Of a DNA stretch of 64,000 bases, positions 1-7,661 are shown in pieces. Position numbers and translations under genes: made by a program. Each line of letters starts with the position of its first letter. Positions within the stretch are counted from its first letter, which is position 1. This stretch comes from Vibrio hangzhouensis (GTDB lineage Bacteria; Pseudomonadota; Gammaproteobacteria; Enterobacterales; Vibrionaceae): the NCBI RefSeq assembly GCF_900107935.1, contig NZ_FNVG01000001.1, forward strand, positions 248,001 through 312,000, read 5' to 3'. The notes under the pieces were generated by a model. The model had not been told where the DNA came from and did not search any database. It saw only the letters and a program-made list of their open reading frames with translations.

Positions 1-656
1 GCCTGTATTGCCTCAGACAACATAGCCATACCTTCGTTTGACACAGTGAATGGTGCGTGCGCACCGATGTGTGCTTCAACAAGATACGGCTCTACACCCC
101 GCTGTTTCTCTGCATCAACCAGTTGAGCAAAGCGTATATTTTCTTCGACACCAGCAGCCATCTCTTCGATCCCACCATTGCGATCCGTCGTCTCAAAGCA
201 GGTCATGCCACGCAATCCAGCTTTCAAAAAGCCTTTACGCAACGTAGCGAGTGATCCTTGGATGTAACTAGGCGACGCATGGTGGTCTATGACCGATGTA
301 CAACCATGGCGAATTGCCTCAAGCGAACAGATAAGGCCACTGTAATACAGCGCCTCTTCATCGAGGGCGCGGTCCATTCTCCACCACAAGTTCTTAAGAA
401 TGGAGATGAAATCAGGACTTGGCTTAATATCTGCCATGATTCCACGAGCCAGCCCGGAATAGAAATGGTTGTGAGAACAAACAATACCCGGCATAACGAG
501 TTTGCCGGTGAAGTCCTTCTGTTCCGCATCAGGGTACTTAGTACAAAGAGATTCGCCCACATCAACAATCAGATCGTTCTCAATCGCAATGTCTACTCCG
601 TCCTTGATAAAAGTTGGTTCTATTTGTACAGCTGTTACGTTCTTAAGTATCAACAT
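1..656 (-). CDS. ssnA: SsnA putative aminohydrolase, 5' part (runs off window start)
   Basis: The first 218 codons are present and the gene continues beyond base 1. The protein opens MLILKNVTAVQIEPTFIKDG and carries the amidohydrolase metal motif PGIVCSHNHFYSGLARG near residue 60, followed by CTSVIDHHASP. This matches SsnA of E. coli closely from my knowledge of the family. SsnA is an amidohydrolase-superfamily enzyme of the purine/selenium locus; its exact substrate is not settled. It starts 15 bp after the ygfK stop, behind AAGGAG, so it is almost surely co-transcribed with ygfK. The start ATG at 656 is well supported by this ribosome site. The reading frame is open to the window edge. Confidence 0.93.
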   Translation of the reverse strand, partial: MLILKNVTAVQIEPTFIKDGVDIAIENDLIVDVGESLCTKYPDAEQKDFTGKLVMPGIVCSHNHFYSGLARGIMADIKPSPDFISILKNLWWRMDRALDEEALYYSGLICSLEAIRHGCTSVIDHHASPSYIQGSLATLRKGFLKAGLRGMTCFETTDRNGGIEEMAAGVEENIRFAQLVDAEKQRGVEPYLVEAHIGAHAPFTVSNEGMAMLSEAIQ

Positions 657-671
657 ATTTCCAATCTCCTT

Positions 672-3600
672 TTACACTTCTACCGCGCCAAGCAAGTATT
701 TGTGATTCGCCAGTACGTACTGAATTATCGTGGCTTCATCTGCCAGATGTTCTGGTAACTCAATCGTACCGTCATCACCAATTTGATAGCTTGTCACCTC
801 GCCCTGCGCTCTAAGAACTAACTGTTCTTCCTGAACAAGGAAGCCAGGATTGGTACTTGAATCAAAGTCCTGTTTAAGGCTAAACAGAGTAAATTTGTCT
901 TTATATGGCTTGCTCTCCCAAGGGCAGAACTGCGCACAGTTACCACACTCGTTGCAATAAGCGTCAAGGTGTAACGTTTGATACTGATCTTTGAAACCCG
1001 GTATTGGCAGGGAGACGTTTGCACGGTTTGGACAAACATCCACACACTTACTACACACGTATGAACATTCCAGACAACGCTCGGCTTCTTGTTTAACGAA
1101 TTCATTGCGGTCGCTTTCTTCTAGCTTATTCGCCTCGAGCAGCGCCACTTTGATTTCGCCTTTCTTGCGATAAACTTCAGCGGCCGTGACGGAAGATTCA
1201 ACATTAGCCAAAGATTCAGATTGTCTTTCACGCTCAATGATCGCGGATGCAGCTTTACGGCCACCGGAGATAGCTGAGACGATGGATGATGGACCTGTTT
1301 GCGCATCTCCCAACAAGAACACGTTCTCTATTTCGGTTTCACAAGTCATGGTATCGACTGCTGGCCAACCATCTTCTCCCATAGGAACGCCCATACGCGA
1401 TAACACATCTCGATTCGCTTGTTCGCCTACCGCAGTGATCACCGCACTAGCTTTGAGGGTAACGGTTTCATCAGTCGCAACGGGTCTCCTGCGCCCTTTC
1501 TCATCCGGTTCACCCAAGGTCATGACGCGAGCAACAATGGTACCGTCCTTATGGAACGCCTCAGGGTTTGTCAGAAACTTGAAGTTCACACCGTCTTCAA
1601 CGGCTTCGTCATATTCCTCTTTATACGCTGGCATTTCTGCTTCTGTGCGGCGATATAGTACCGTGACCTTATCAACCCCCTCTGCTTTCAGTGCAGCTCT
1701 GGCACTATCCATAGCGGTGTTACCAGCGCCGACAACCACAACATGATCACCGAGGTTTAAACGCTCCCCATCGTTGAAACGACGCAAGAAATCCAGTGAT
1801 TTGTAGATGTTGTCATTGTCTCCAGCCAAGTTAATTGGGTTCCCCTTATCGGCACCCACACCAAGACAGATGTACTGATATCCCTGCTGTTTCAGATCGT
1901 CTATTGTCACCTTCGGATTCGCGCCATATTCAAATTCCACGCCATGGGCTTTTACAAACTCGATATCGTGCTCAATCGCTTTAGCCGGAATTCGGAACTG
2001 AGGAATAATGTGTTTAACCACACCACCAGCGCTGCGTTCTTTCTCAAAGATCTTGACCGGATGCCCGGCCCTGGCAATGAAGTACGCGGCTGATAAACCG
2101 GCTGGCCCTGCTCCAATGACGGCTACAGGCTGTTTGCTGGAATCAAGTTGTGGGTGATGCCATTTAGACTGATACCCCTCCCAACCTTTATCCAGTGCAA
2201 TCTTCTTCATTTCACGAATATTGAGCGCACCTTCATAGTCACGACGCGTACAGTTGTACTGACACTGATGGTCGCATATATGACCTGTAATTGATGGCAA
2301 GGCGTTCCTCGCATAGATCACCTCTAATGCTTCGGTGTATTTTGCCTCGCCCATCAGACGCAAGTATTCTGGAATATCCTGACTAATTGGGCAGGCAGTA
2401 ACACAAGGCGCCACATAGCAATCCGTCAGTGGCACGGGTTGTTCAACCGTGATTTCTTCCGGGCCACGCCACTCTTTCTGGGTGTACTCTGCAGACAGGG
2501 CTTTGTCTGCTAAGCGCTCTAGCTTCTCAAGGTTCACGCCGTCCATCGCCCAGTCAGCGCTTTGTTCTAACTCTTTCGCACAATCGGCTAAGCGCAGATA
2601 ACCCCCGGGCTTGAGCAAGTCCGTCGCCATGGTGATAGGTCGGATACCGGTCTCAAAGATTTCACGAATATTAAACTTGCTGGCCCCACCCGAATAGGAG
2701 ATAGGCAACGTGCCGTTAAATTCACGAGAAAGCTCAAGTGCCACATTAATGGATAGTGGGAACAACGCACGCCCGGACATATACATCTCTTTATCCGGAA
2801 GACGTCCCTTGTTATTCAACGTGCCCAAAGTATTAGTGAGCTTAACGCCAAAGCCGATGTTTTTATCTTTGCTCAGTTTCACCAAGCGATGCAGCATCGC
2901 TTTGGCATCCTGGAGTTGCAAATCATGAGAAAACGACTCTTCACTTAAAGCCACGTAATCAAAGCCGGTTTGGTCCAGGATGCCTCGCACACGACTATAA
3001 CCTAACAGCGTTGGATTCAGTTTAACAAAAGTATTGATACCTTTATCTTCCAACATATATCGGCAGATCGCTTCAATCTCATTCGGCGGGCAACCATGCA
3101 TGGTTGACAGTGTCACCCCTTCAGTCAGAGTAACAGGAATGTCATCAACCATTTCAAACAGCTTTTGCAACTCGGTTTCTGATGTCCTGCTATTAATAAG
3201 CTTGTTATTCGCGATAAAATCTTTTAACTCAGTCGAATACTGAGTAAATTTGGCATGCTTTGACGAGTCGAGCATATTATCAATATACTCCTGCATTGGT
3301 TCTGTCAAAATACCGTCCAGATCATAGCCAACACTCATATTGAAAATAAACGATTTGGCTTTCTTCGCTGACTCACTATCAAATACCGCCTCAAGAAGAT
3401 GTAGCGCAAACCAGGCTTTTAAATATTCATCATAGGCCTTATGTAACGTAAATTCTGTAGACCATTCTGTATTGAAACACTCGTCTTCTGCATCAATACA
3501 GGGTTTGGCTATTTCCAGACGGTCAAGTTTTTGAACCGTTTTAAGCTCCATAAAGCGGCCACCCGCCAACCATGATGTAATGATGTTTTGAGCCAACTGA

Positions 3601-3788
3601 GTATGAGGACCAGCGGCAGGCCCTACCGGGGTTTCACAGTTTTCTCCCCATACAGAAAGGGATTGGGATGTTTGCTTGTTGTAGAACTGCTTTTCTGGGA
3701 TGCCGAAAATCGATTTACTATGATGATACTCACCGAACATACGTTCAAGCAGTTCAGTGAATGGAATTGGGCGCATGATGTCTCCCAT
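672..3788 (-). CDS. ygfK: YgfK, Fe-S flavoprotein (putative selenate reductase / purine-pathway oxidoreductase)
   Basis: A 1038-residue protein collinear with E. coli YgfK from MGDIMRPIPF to the last residues (LLGAVEV). Domains in order: a dihydroorotate-dehydrogenase-like region (about 1-430); a GltD/DPYD-like Fe-S and FAD/NAD(P) domain with cysteines in CYVAPCVTACPI and CDHQCQYNC and dinucleotide folds at GAGPAGLSAAY and VVVGAGNTAMD; and a C-terminal ferredoxin with CLECSYVCSKCVDVCP and CNECGNCAQFCPW. It is a cytosolic redox enzyme. The name 'selenate reductase' is historical, and in this locus a role in purine or ureide redox chemistry is likely. Start 3788 has AAGGAG 7 bases upstream. It has its own sigma-54-type promoter at 3857-3871 and leads into ssnA. 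Confidence 0.95.
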   Translation of the reverse strand: MGDIMRPIPFTELLERMFGEYHHSKSIFGIPEKQFYNKQTSQSLSVWGENCETPVGPAAGPHTQLAQNIITSWLAGGRFMELKTVQKLDRLEIAKPCIDAEDECFNTEWSTEFTLHKAYDEYLKAWFALHLLEAVFDSESAKKAKSFIFNMSVGYDLDGILTEPMQEYIDNMLDSSKHAKFTQYSTELKDFIANNKLINSRTSETELQKLFEMVDDIPVTLTEGVTLSTMHGCPPNEIEAICRYMLEDKGINTFVKLNPTLLGYSRVRGILDQTGFDYVALSEESFSHDLQLQDAKAMLHRLVKLSKDKNIGFGVKLTNTLGTLNNKGRLPDKEMYMSGRALFPLSINVALELSREFNGTLPISYSGGASKFNIREIFETGIRPITMATDLLKPGGYLRLADCAKELEQSADWAMDGVNLEKLERLADKALSAEYTQKEWRGPEEITVEQPVPLTDCYVAPCVTACPISQDIPEYLRLMGEAKYTEALEVIYARNALPSITGHICDHQCQYNCTRRDYEGALNIREMKKIALDKGWEGYQSKWHHPQLDSSKQPVAVIGAGPAGLSAAYFIARAGHPVKIFEKERSAGGVVKHIIPQFRIPAKAIEHDIEFVKAHGVEFEYGANPKVTIDDLKQQGYQYICLGVGADKGNPINLAGDNDNIYKSLDFLRRFNDGERLNLGDHVVVVGAGNTAMDSARAALKAEGVDKVTVLYRRTEAEMPAYKEEYDEAVEDGVNFKFLTNPEAFHKDGTIVARVMTLGEPDEKGRRRPVATDETVTLKASAVITAVGEQANRDVLSRMGVPMGEDGWPAVDTMTCETEIENVFLLGDAQTGPSSIVSAISGGRKAASAIIERERQSESLANVESSVTAAEVYRKKGEIKVALLEANKLEESDRNEFVKQEAERCLECSYVCSKCVDVCPNRANVSLPIPGFKDQYQTLHLDAYCNECGNCAQFCPWESKPYKDKFTLFSLKQDFDSSTNPGFLVQEEQLVLRAQGEVTSYQIGDDGTIELPEHLADEATIIQYVLANHKYLLGAVEV

Positions 3789-3856
3789 GGTAACACTCCT
3801 TTATTAATTCTCTTGTGCTTCTATTTATGCAGATAAATTGAATTAAGGAGATAAGA

Positions 3857-3871
3857 GCAATCACTACGCCA
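3857..3871 (-). promoter_or_regulatory. Sigma-54 promoter of ygfK-ssnA
   Basis: Read on the minus strand the element is TGGCGTAGTGATTGC: GG and GC dinucleotides at the exact -24/-12 spacing, with TGGC and TTGC both complete (8 of 10 consensus positions of TGGCAC-N5-TTGC). It lies about 70 bp before the ygfK start codon. A palindrome centred 195 bp upstream (4059) is the likely activator site. Inferred from sequence only. Confidence 0.75.
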
Positions 3872-4044
3872 AGGTCGTCTAATAACTTAACATTAAGAGG
3901 TTTTATGTTTTATTTCGTGATATAGGTCAGATAATAAAAACAATTGATAATCGTTACTAATTTGGATAACTGAGTTTGTTTTTATAACTCGATTAGAATA
4001 AGAATATCAATTACGTTATCTTGTAGTTCGTCTATCATAACAAT

Positions 4045-4068
4045 AAAAAAGCTATCAATATGATAGCT
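4045..4068 (-). promoter_or_regulatory. 13-bp palindrome TATCAATATGATA, candidate YgeV enhancer; also terminator-like for marR
   Basis: The core TATCAATATGATA spans 4053-4065 and is extended to an 8-bp arm inverted repeat AGCTATCA/TGATAGCT. The same 13-mer recurs at 31772-31784 and, inverted, at 26341-26353. On the minus strand six T follow the hairpin, directly after the marR stop codon, so it could also act as the marR terminator. The rest of the 3789-4083 gap is AT-rich; apart from this site and the promoter at 3857 I see nothing in it. Confidence 0.65.
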
Positions 4069-4083
4069 CCTCTCGACATGCAC

Positions 4084-4668
4084 TCACACTTCAACGGCCA
4101 AAATGGCGTCCGAATCAACGCCCGACTCTTTCGCTTTGCGCTGCCTTTGAATTGTACTGTGGTCAGGGATTATTTCTTCTATACGTCCCTCAATCTGTTC
4201 TAGCCACTGTCTCAAATGATCAGACGTCACGGAGCGCTGCTGTGGTGATAATGTCGACACTAGCTGTTTTTGCTTATCGACGTGAGCGTCTATGAGCGCA
4301 TTCGCCAGGTCGTACCCTTTCTGCGTCAGTTGGACAACGACACAGCGTCGGTCACAGTTAGAATGATAGCGGGCAATTAACTTCTTACTCTCCAGGCGAT
4401 CAAGACGATGAGTCATTGCACCCGACGTGAGCATAAGCGACTGAGTCAACTCACTAGGTGTTAACCGATAAGGTGCTGACGAACGCAGTAACGAAGCGAG
4501 AACATCAAACTCCCCAGTTTTCAAACTGTATTGCCGACACAGTACAGCCAACTCTTGCTCAAGGCATTTGCTCACACGCATCAACCGTCCAATCAGTACC
4601 ATAGGTTCAGTGTCTAACTCCGGGCGTTCATGTTTCCACAACTCTGCAATACAATCCATCAGGTCCAT
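4084..4668 (-). CDS. MarR-family transcriptional regulator
   Basis: A 194-residue protein with a winged-helix MarR core: the stretch SLKTGEFDVLASLL is followed by LTPSELTQSLMLTSGAMTHR (recognition helix) and the wing around residues 105-125 with DRRCVVVQLTQKG. I chose the ATG at 4668 because GAGGG lies 7 bases upstream; a longer form from 4686 has no such site. It sits between the purine permease and ygfK, a position where E. coli has no MarR gene, so it is a local addition. Its target is unknown. MarR proteins bind short palindromes, so it is a second candidate, besides YgeV, for the TATCAnnnTGATA sites. Ligand could be a purine or an intermediate (inference). Confidence 0.85.
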   Translation of the reverse strand: MDLMDCIAELWKHERPELDTEPMVLIGRLMRVSKCLEQELAVLCRQYSLKTGEFDVLASLLRSSAPYRLTPSELTQSLMLTSGAMTHRLDRLESKKLIARYHSNCDRRCVVVQLTQKGYDLANALIDAHVDKQKQLVSTLSPQQRSVTSDHLRQWLEQIEGRIEEIIPDHSTIQRQRKAKESGVDSDAILAVEV

Positions 4669-4688
4669 ATTATTTCCCTCAAACAAAC

Positions 4689-4727
4689 AATAAGGGCGTC
4701 ACGACCTTTCATCGTGGCGCCCTTATT
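4689..4727 (-). terminator. Terminator after the AzgA permease gene
   Basis: An inverted repeat with 16-bp arms (AATAAGGGCG... / ...CGCCCTTATT, one G-T mismatch) and a 7-base loop. On the minus strand it runs into TTATTGTTTGTTTG. It lies between the permease stop and the marR start, so marR may need read-through or its own promoter. Confidence 0.75.
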
Positions 4728-4755
4728 CCTATCGATTTATTAACCAACTATCACG

Positions 4756-6144
4756 TTAGATTGCCCAACCGCCAGCGTAGAACACCACTAACACTATCGT
4801 AATGAGAACCGTGCCGATATTCAGTTTTTTCCATTCACCTGATACGACGCGACCACAAACAAGGGATAAGAAGCCAAGCATAATACCCGTGACGATGTTG
4901 CCGGTAAGAACAATAAATACCGCACAAACAAGACCAGATAACGCGTCCACCGAGTCCTTAAGATCGAGCTTGCTAACGTTACTCATCATCAGCAAACCCA
5001 CGTACATTAATGCTGGTGCCGTAGCGTACGCTGGTACCAGATAGCTTAATGGGGCGAGAAATAGCAGTAGCAAGAACAGACCACCTACGACGACTGCCGT
5101 CAAACCTGTCTTACCTCCGGCTGCAGTTCCGGCTGCCGATTCAATGTACACAGCCGCGGGTGCACCACCTACAAAGCCAGAAAAAATACTACTCACTGAG
5201 TCAGAAGTCAGCGCCTTACCACCGTTAATAATGTTCCCGTCTTTATCCAGCAAGTTAGCTTGTCCGGCAACGGCGCGAATGGTTCCGGTGGCATCGAAGA
5301 TCGCGGTCATAACCAATGCCAGTACACTTGGCAGTACAAGTGGACTCATAGCCCCCATGATGTCCATAGAGCCGAGTAACGAACTTTCACCACTACCAAA
5401 AGTAGGCATCGCAAATAAGCCCTGATACTTCACGTTCGGGTCAAACATCAGTCCAAGCACAGATATTGCGATGATCACCAGTAAAATTCCTCCCGGCACC
5501 CTACGCTTTTCTAAGCCAAAGATGGCAGCCAACCCCAGTACTGACATGATCACCGGAAACGATGTGAACTCACCCAGGCTGACTGGTAAACCCTCTACCG
5601 GGTTTTTCACTACCAGACCAACACCATTTGCAGCGATCAGCAGCAGGAATAAACCAATACCGATACCTGTACCATGCGCAATACCAAATGGAAGATTAGT
5701 CAGGATCCACTGCCTTACCCCTGTGACGGTAATCGCAGTAAAGACAACACCCATTAAAAAGACCGCCCCTAACGCAACAGGGATAGAGATTCCCTGACCG
5801 AGCACCAGGCTAAACGCGGTAAAGGCGGTAAGTGAAATCGCGCAGCCAATAGCCATAGGCAAATTGGCCCAGAACCCCATAAGTAGAGAACCGAACGCTG
5901 CAACTAGACAAGTGGCGATAAATACGGAGCCCTGATCGAAGCCTGCTACACCAAGCATGCTCGGCACCACGATCACCGAGTAAACCATGGCTAAGAAAGT
6001 AGTCAGCCCCGCAATAACTTCCCTTCGGATATTGCTACCCCGGTGGGTGATTAAAAAATAATTGTCGAACCAACCATTGGTTGATACGGGTTTATCTTCA
6101 GCAATCTCCAACGTACTTTGCTGATTTGAGATATTTTCGGACAT
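4756..6144 (-). CDS. AzgA/NCS2-type guanine/hypoxanthine/adenine permease
   Basis: A 462-residue multi-pass inner-membrane protein of the AzgA branch of nucleobase transporters. Recognisable parts are [20 protein letters not shown] at the start of helix 1, [22 protein letters not shown], and the late motif [18 protein letters not shown]. It should import purine bases by proton symport. It is 80 bp downstream of guaD on the same strand, the same pairing as guaD-ghxQ (ygfQ) in E. coli, which suggests guanine/hypoxanthine as substrate. The start at 6144 has AGGA 7 bases upstream. A small hairpin in the guaD-permease gap does not look like a strong terminator, so the two are probably one operon. 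Confidence 0.9.
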   Translation of the reverse strand: MSENISNQQSTLEIAEDKPVSTNGWFDNYFLITHRGSNIRREVIAGLTTFLAMVYSVIVVPSMLGVAGFDQGSVFIATCLVAAFGSLLMGFWANLPMAIGCAISLTAFTAFSLVLGQGISIPVALGAVFLMGVVFTAITVTGVRQWILTNLPFGIAHGTGIGIGLFLLLIAANGVGLVVKNPVEGLPVSLGEFTSFPVIMSVLGLAAIFGLEKRRVPGGILLVIIAISVLGLMFDPNVKYQGLFAMPTFGSGESSLLGSMDIMGAMSPLVLPSVLALVMTAIFDATGTIRAVAGQANLLDKDGNIINGGKALTSDSVSSIFSGFVGGAPAAVYIESAAGTAAGGKTGLTAVVVGGLFLLLLFLAPLSYLVPAYATAPALMYVGLLMMSNVSKLDLKDSVDALSGLVCAVFIVLTGNIVTGIMLGFLSLVCGRVVSGEWKKLNIGTVLITIVLVVFYAGGWAI

Positions 6145-6224
6145 GTTATATTCCTTTTCATTAAGTCTTGGTCATCCCTAAATTGAGACCAATGCATCTG
6201 CTGTATTTGCTATGTTTCATAGAA

Positions 6225-7541
6225 TCAGCTGCGCTCGTAGACCAGACAACCGTCAACGTAAGTACGGTAGATACTCCTATCGTCACCAAGGGTCATAAGC
6301 ACAAACAATTTTTCAATCAATTCGGAAGAGTTGTCGTATCTAAGTTGCTGTAGTGGAGTCGCACATGGGTCGATGACGACAAAGTCTGCTTCTTTGCCTA
6401 CCTCAAAGTTACCAATCAGATGATCGAGAGATAGGGCCTTCGCGCCTCCAAGGGTCGCCAAATATAACGCCTCGAACGCAGAAAGCTTATGTTGCTGTAA
6501 CTGAGCCACTTTGTAAGCTTCATTCAAGGTTTGCAGCATATTGAAAGTGGTACCTGCGCCAATGTCGGTCCCGATGCCCACCTTGACGTTTCGTTTCCAG
6601 GCTTCTTGCAACTTAAATAATCCACTACCCAGATACAGGTTTGAGGTTGGGCAAAATGCGATGGCAGAATCGGTTTGCTCGATGCAATCCCATTCCTGTT
6701 CATCAAGATGCACACAGTGGGCAAACACACTCTTTGAACCCGTCAAGCCATAATGATGGTAAACGTCCAAATACCCCTCCTGCTCTGGGAACAGTTCTTT
6801 TACCCAGGCAATCTCGTTCTTGTTTTCTGACAAATGGGTATGAATATAAGTATCCGGATACTCTTCTCTGAGCTTATGTGCCATCTGCAATTGTTCAGGA
6901 GTGGATGTCGGTGCAAATCGTGGTGTAATCGCATAAAGCAAACGGTCTTTCTTGTGCCATTTTTCAATCAGAGTTTTAGTTTGGTTGTAGCTGGTTTCTG
7001 GTGTGTCGAGAAGGTAGTCTGGCGCGTTACGGTCCATCATCACCTTACCCGCTACAATTCTCATGTTGAGTTTGTTGGCTTCGGAAAACAGCGCATCAAC
7101 TGATTCGGGATGGACAGTGCCAAACACCATGCCCGTTGTAGTGCCATTTCGGAGCAATTGCTTAATAAAAAATTTGGACATCTCTTTTGAGTAGTCACGG
7201 TCTTTGTAGCGTGCTTCCGTTGGAAAGGTATAGTTATTCAGCCACTCCAGTAGCTGTTCACCATACGCTCCCACCATTTCAGCTTGTGGGTAATGAATGT
7301 GTGTATCGATAAATCCCGGCATCACTATCTTGCCGGGATAGGAGCGTATCCGCACTGACGCCGGGACCTTGTCCTTGCCTTCCTGCCACTCACCAACCCA
7401 TTCGATACGGCCTTGGTCAACAAGAAGTAGTCCATCTTCAATGAAACGTACGTGCTTTTCGATATCTTCGGGCTTATCTACGACTTTTGTCACATCCAGA
7501 ATCGATGCCCTGATCGCTTTTATTGATTGGGTATATTGCAT
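6225..7541 (-). CDS. guaD: Guanine deaminase
   Basis: A 438-residue amidohydrolase converting guanine to xanthine and ammonia. Metal and active-site motifs are visible: PGFIDTHIHYPQ, HTHLSENKNEI, FAHCVHLDE and the aspartate in GIGTDIGAGTTFN. It matches E. coli GuaD over the whole length. The start at 7541 (MQYTQSIKAIRAS) is preferred over an upstream one at 7583 because GAGGT stands 5 bases before it and the E. coli protein begins at the same place. It lies downstream of xdhD and upstream of the purine permease, so imported guanine is turned into the xanthine used by the hydroxylases. Confidence 0.95.
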   Translation of the reverse strand: MQYTQSIKAIRASILDVTKVVDKPEDIEKHVRFIEDGLLLVDQGRIEWVGEWQEGKDKVPASVRIRSYPGKIVMPGFIDTHIHYPQAEMVGAYGEQLLEWLNNYTFPTEARYKDRDYSKEMSKFFIKQLLRNGTTTGMVFGTVHPESVDALFSEANKLNMRIVAGKVMMDRNAPDYLLDTPETSYNQTKTLIEKWHKKDRLLYAITPRFAPTSTPEQLQMAHKLREEYPDTYIHTHLSENKNEIAWVKELFPEQEGYLDVYHHYGLTGSKSVFAHCVHLDEQEWDCIEQTDSAIAFCPTSNLYLGSGLFKLQEAWKRNVKVGIGTDIGAGTTFNMLQTLNEAYKVAQLQQHKLSAFEALYLATLGGAKALSLDHLIGNFEVGKEADFVVIDPCATPLQQLRYDNSSELIEKLFVLMTLGDDRSIYRTYVDGCLVYERS

Positions 7542-7622
7542 AATTACCTCGATCTTAACGCCCCTATTCACTGCACAACTCATTCACAGAGGCATTGCTT
7601 CCCGTTATTTGGAATAAAAGAT

Positions 7623-7655
7623 GTGCGGCAGCACCTGTCGCCTCGACTGCCGCAC
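7623..7655 (-). terminator. Hairpin after xdhD, probable terminator
   Basis: 9-bp arms GTGCGGCAG / CTGCCGCAC with a 15-base loop; on the minus strand it is followed by ATCTTTTATT. It lies just after the xdhD stop and before guaD, so it may reduce read-through from ygfM-xdhD into guaD. Confidence 0.55.
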
Positions 7656-7661
7656 TGGTTG

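Noticed and set aside
258..758. Long plus-strand frame at 258-758
   Set aside because: It is antisense to the ssnA start and ygfK end, which have clear homology.
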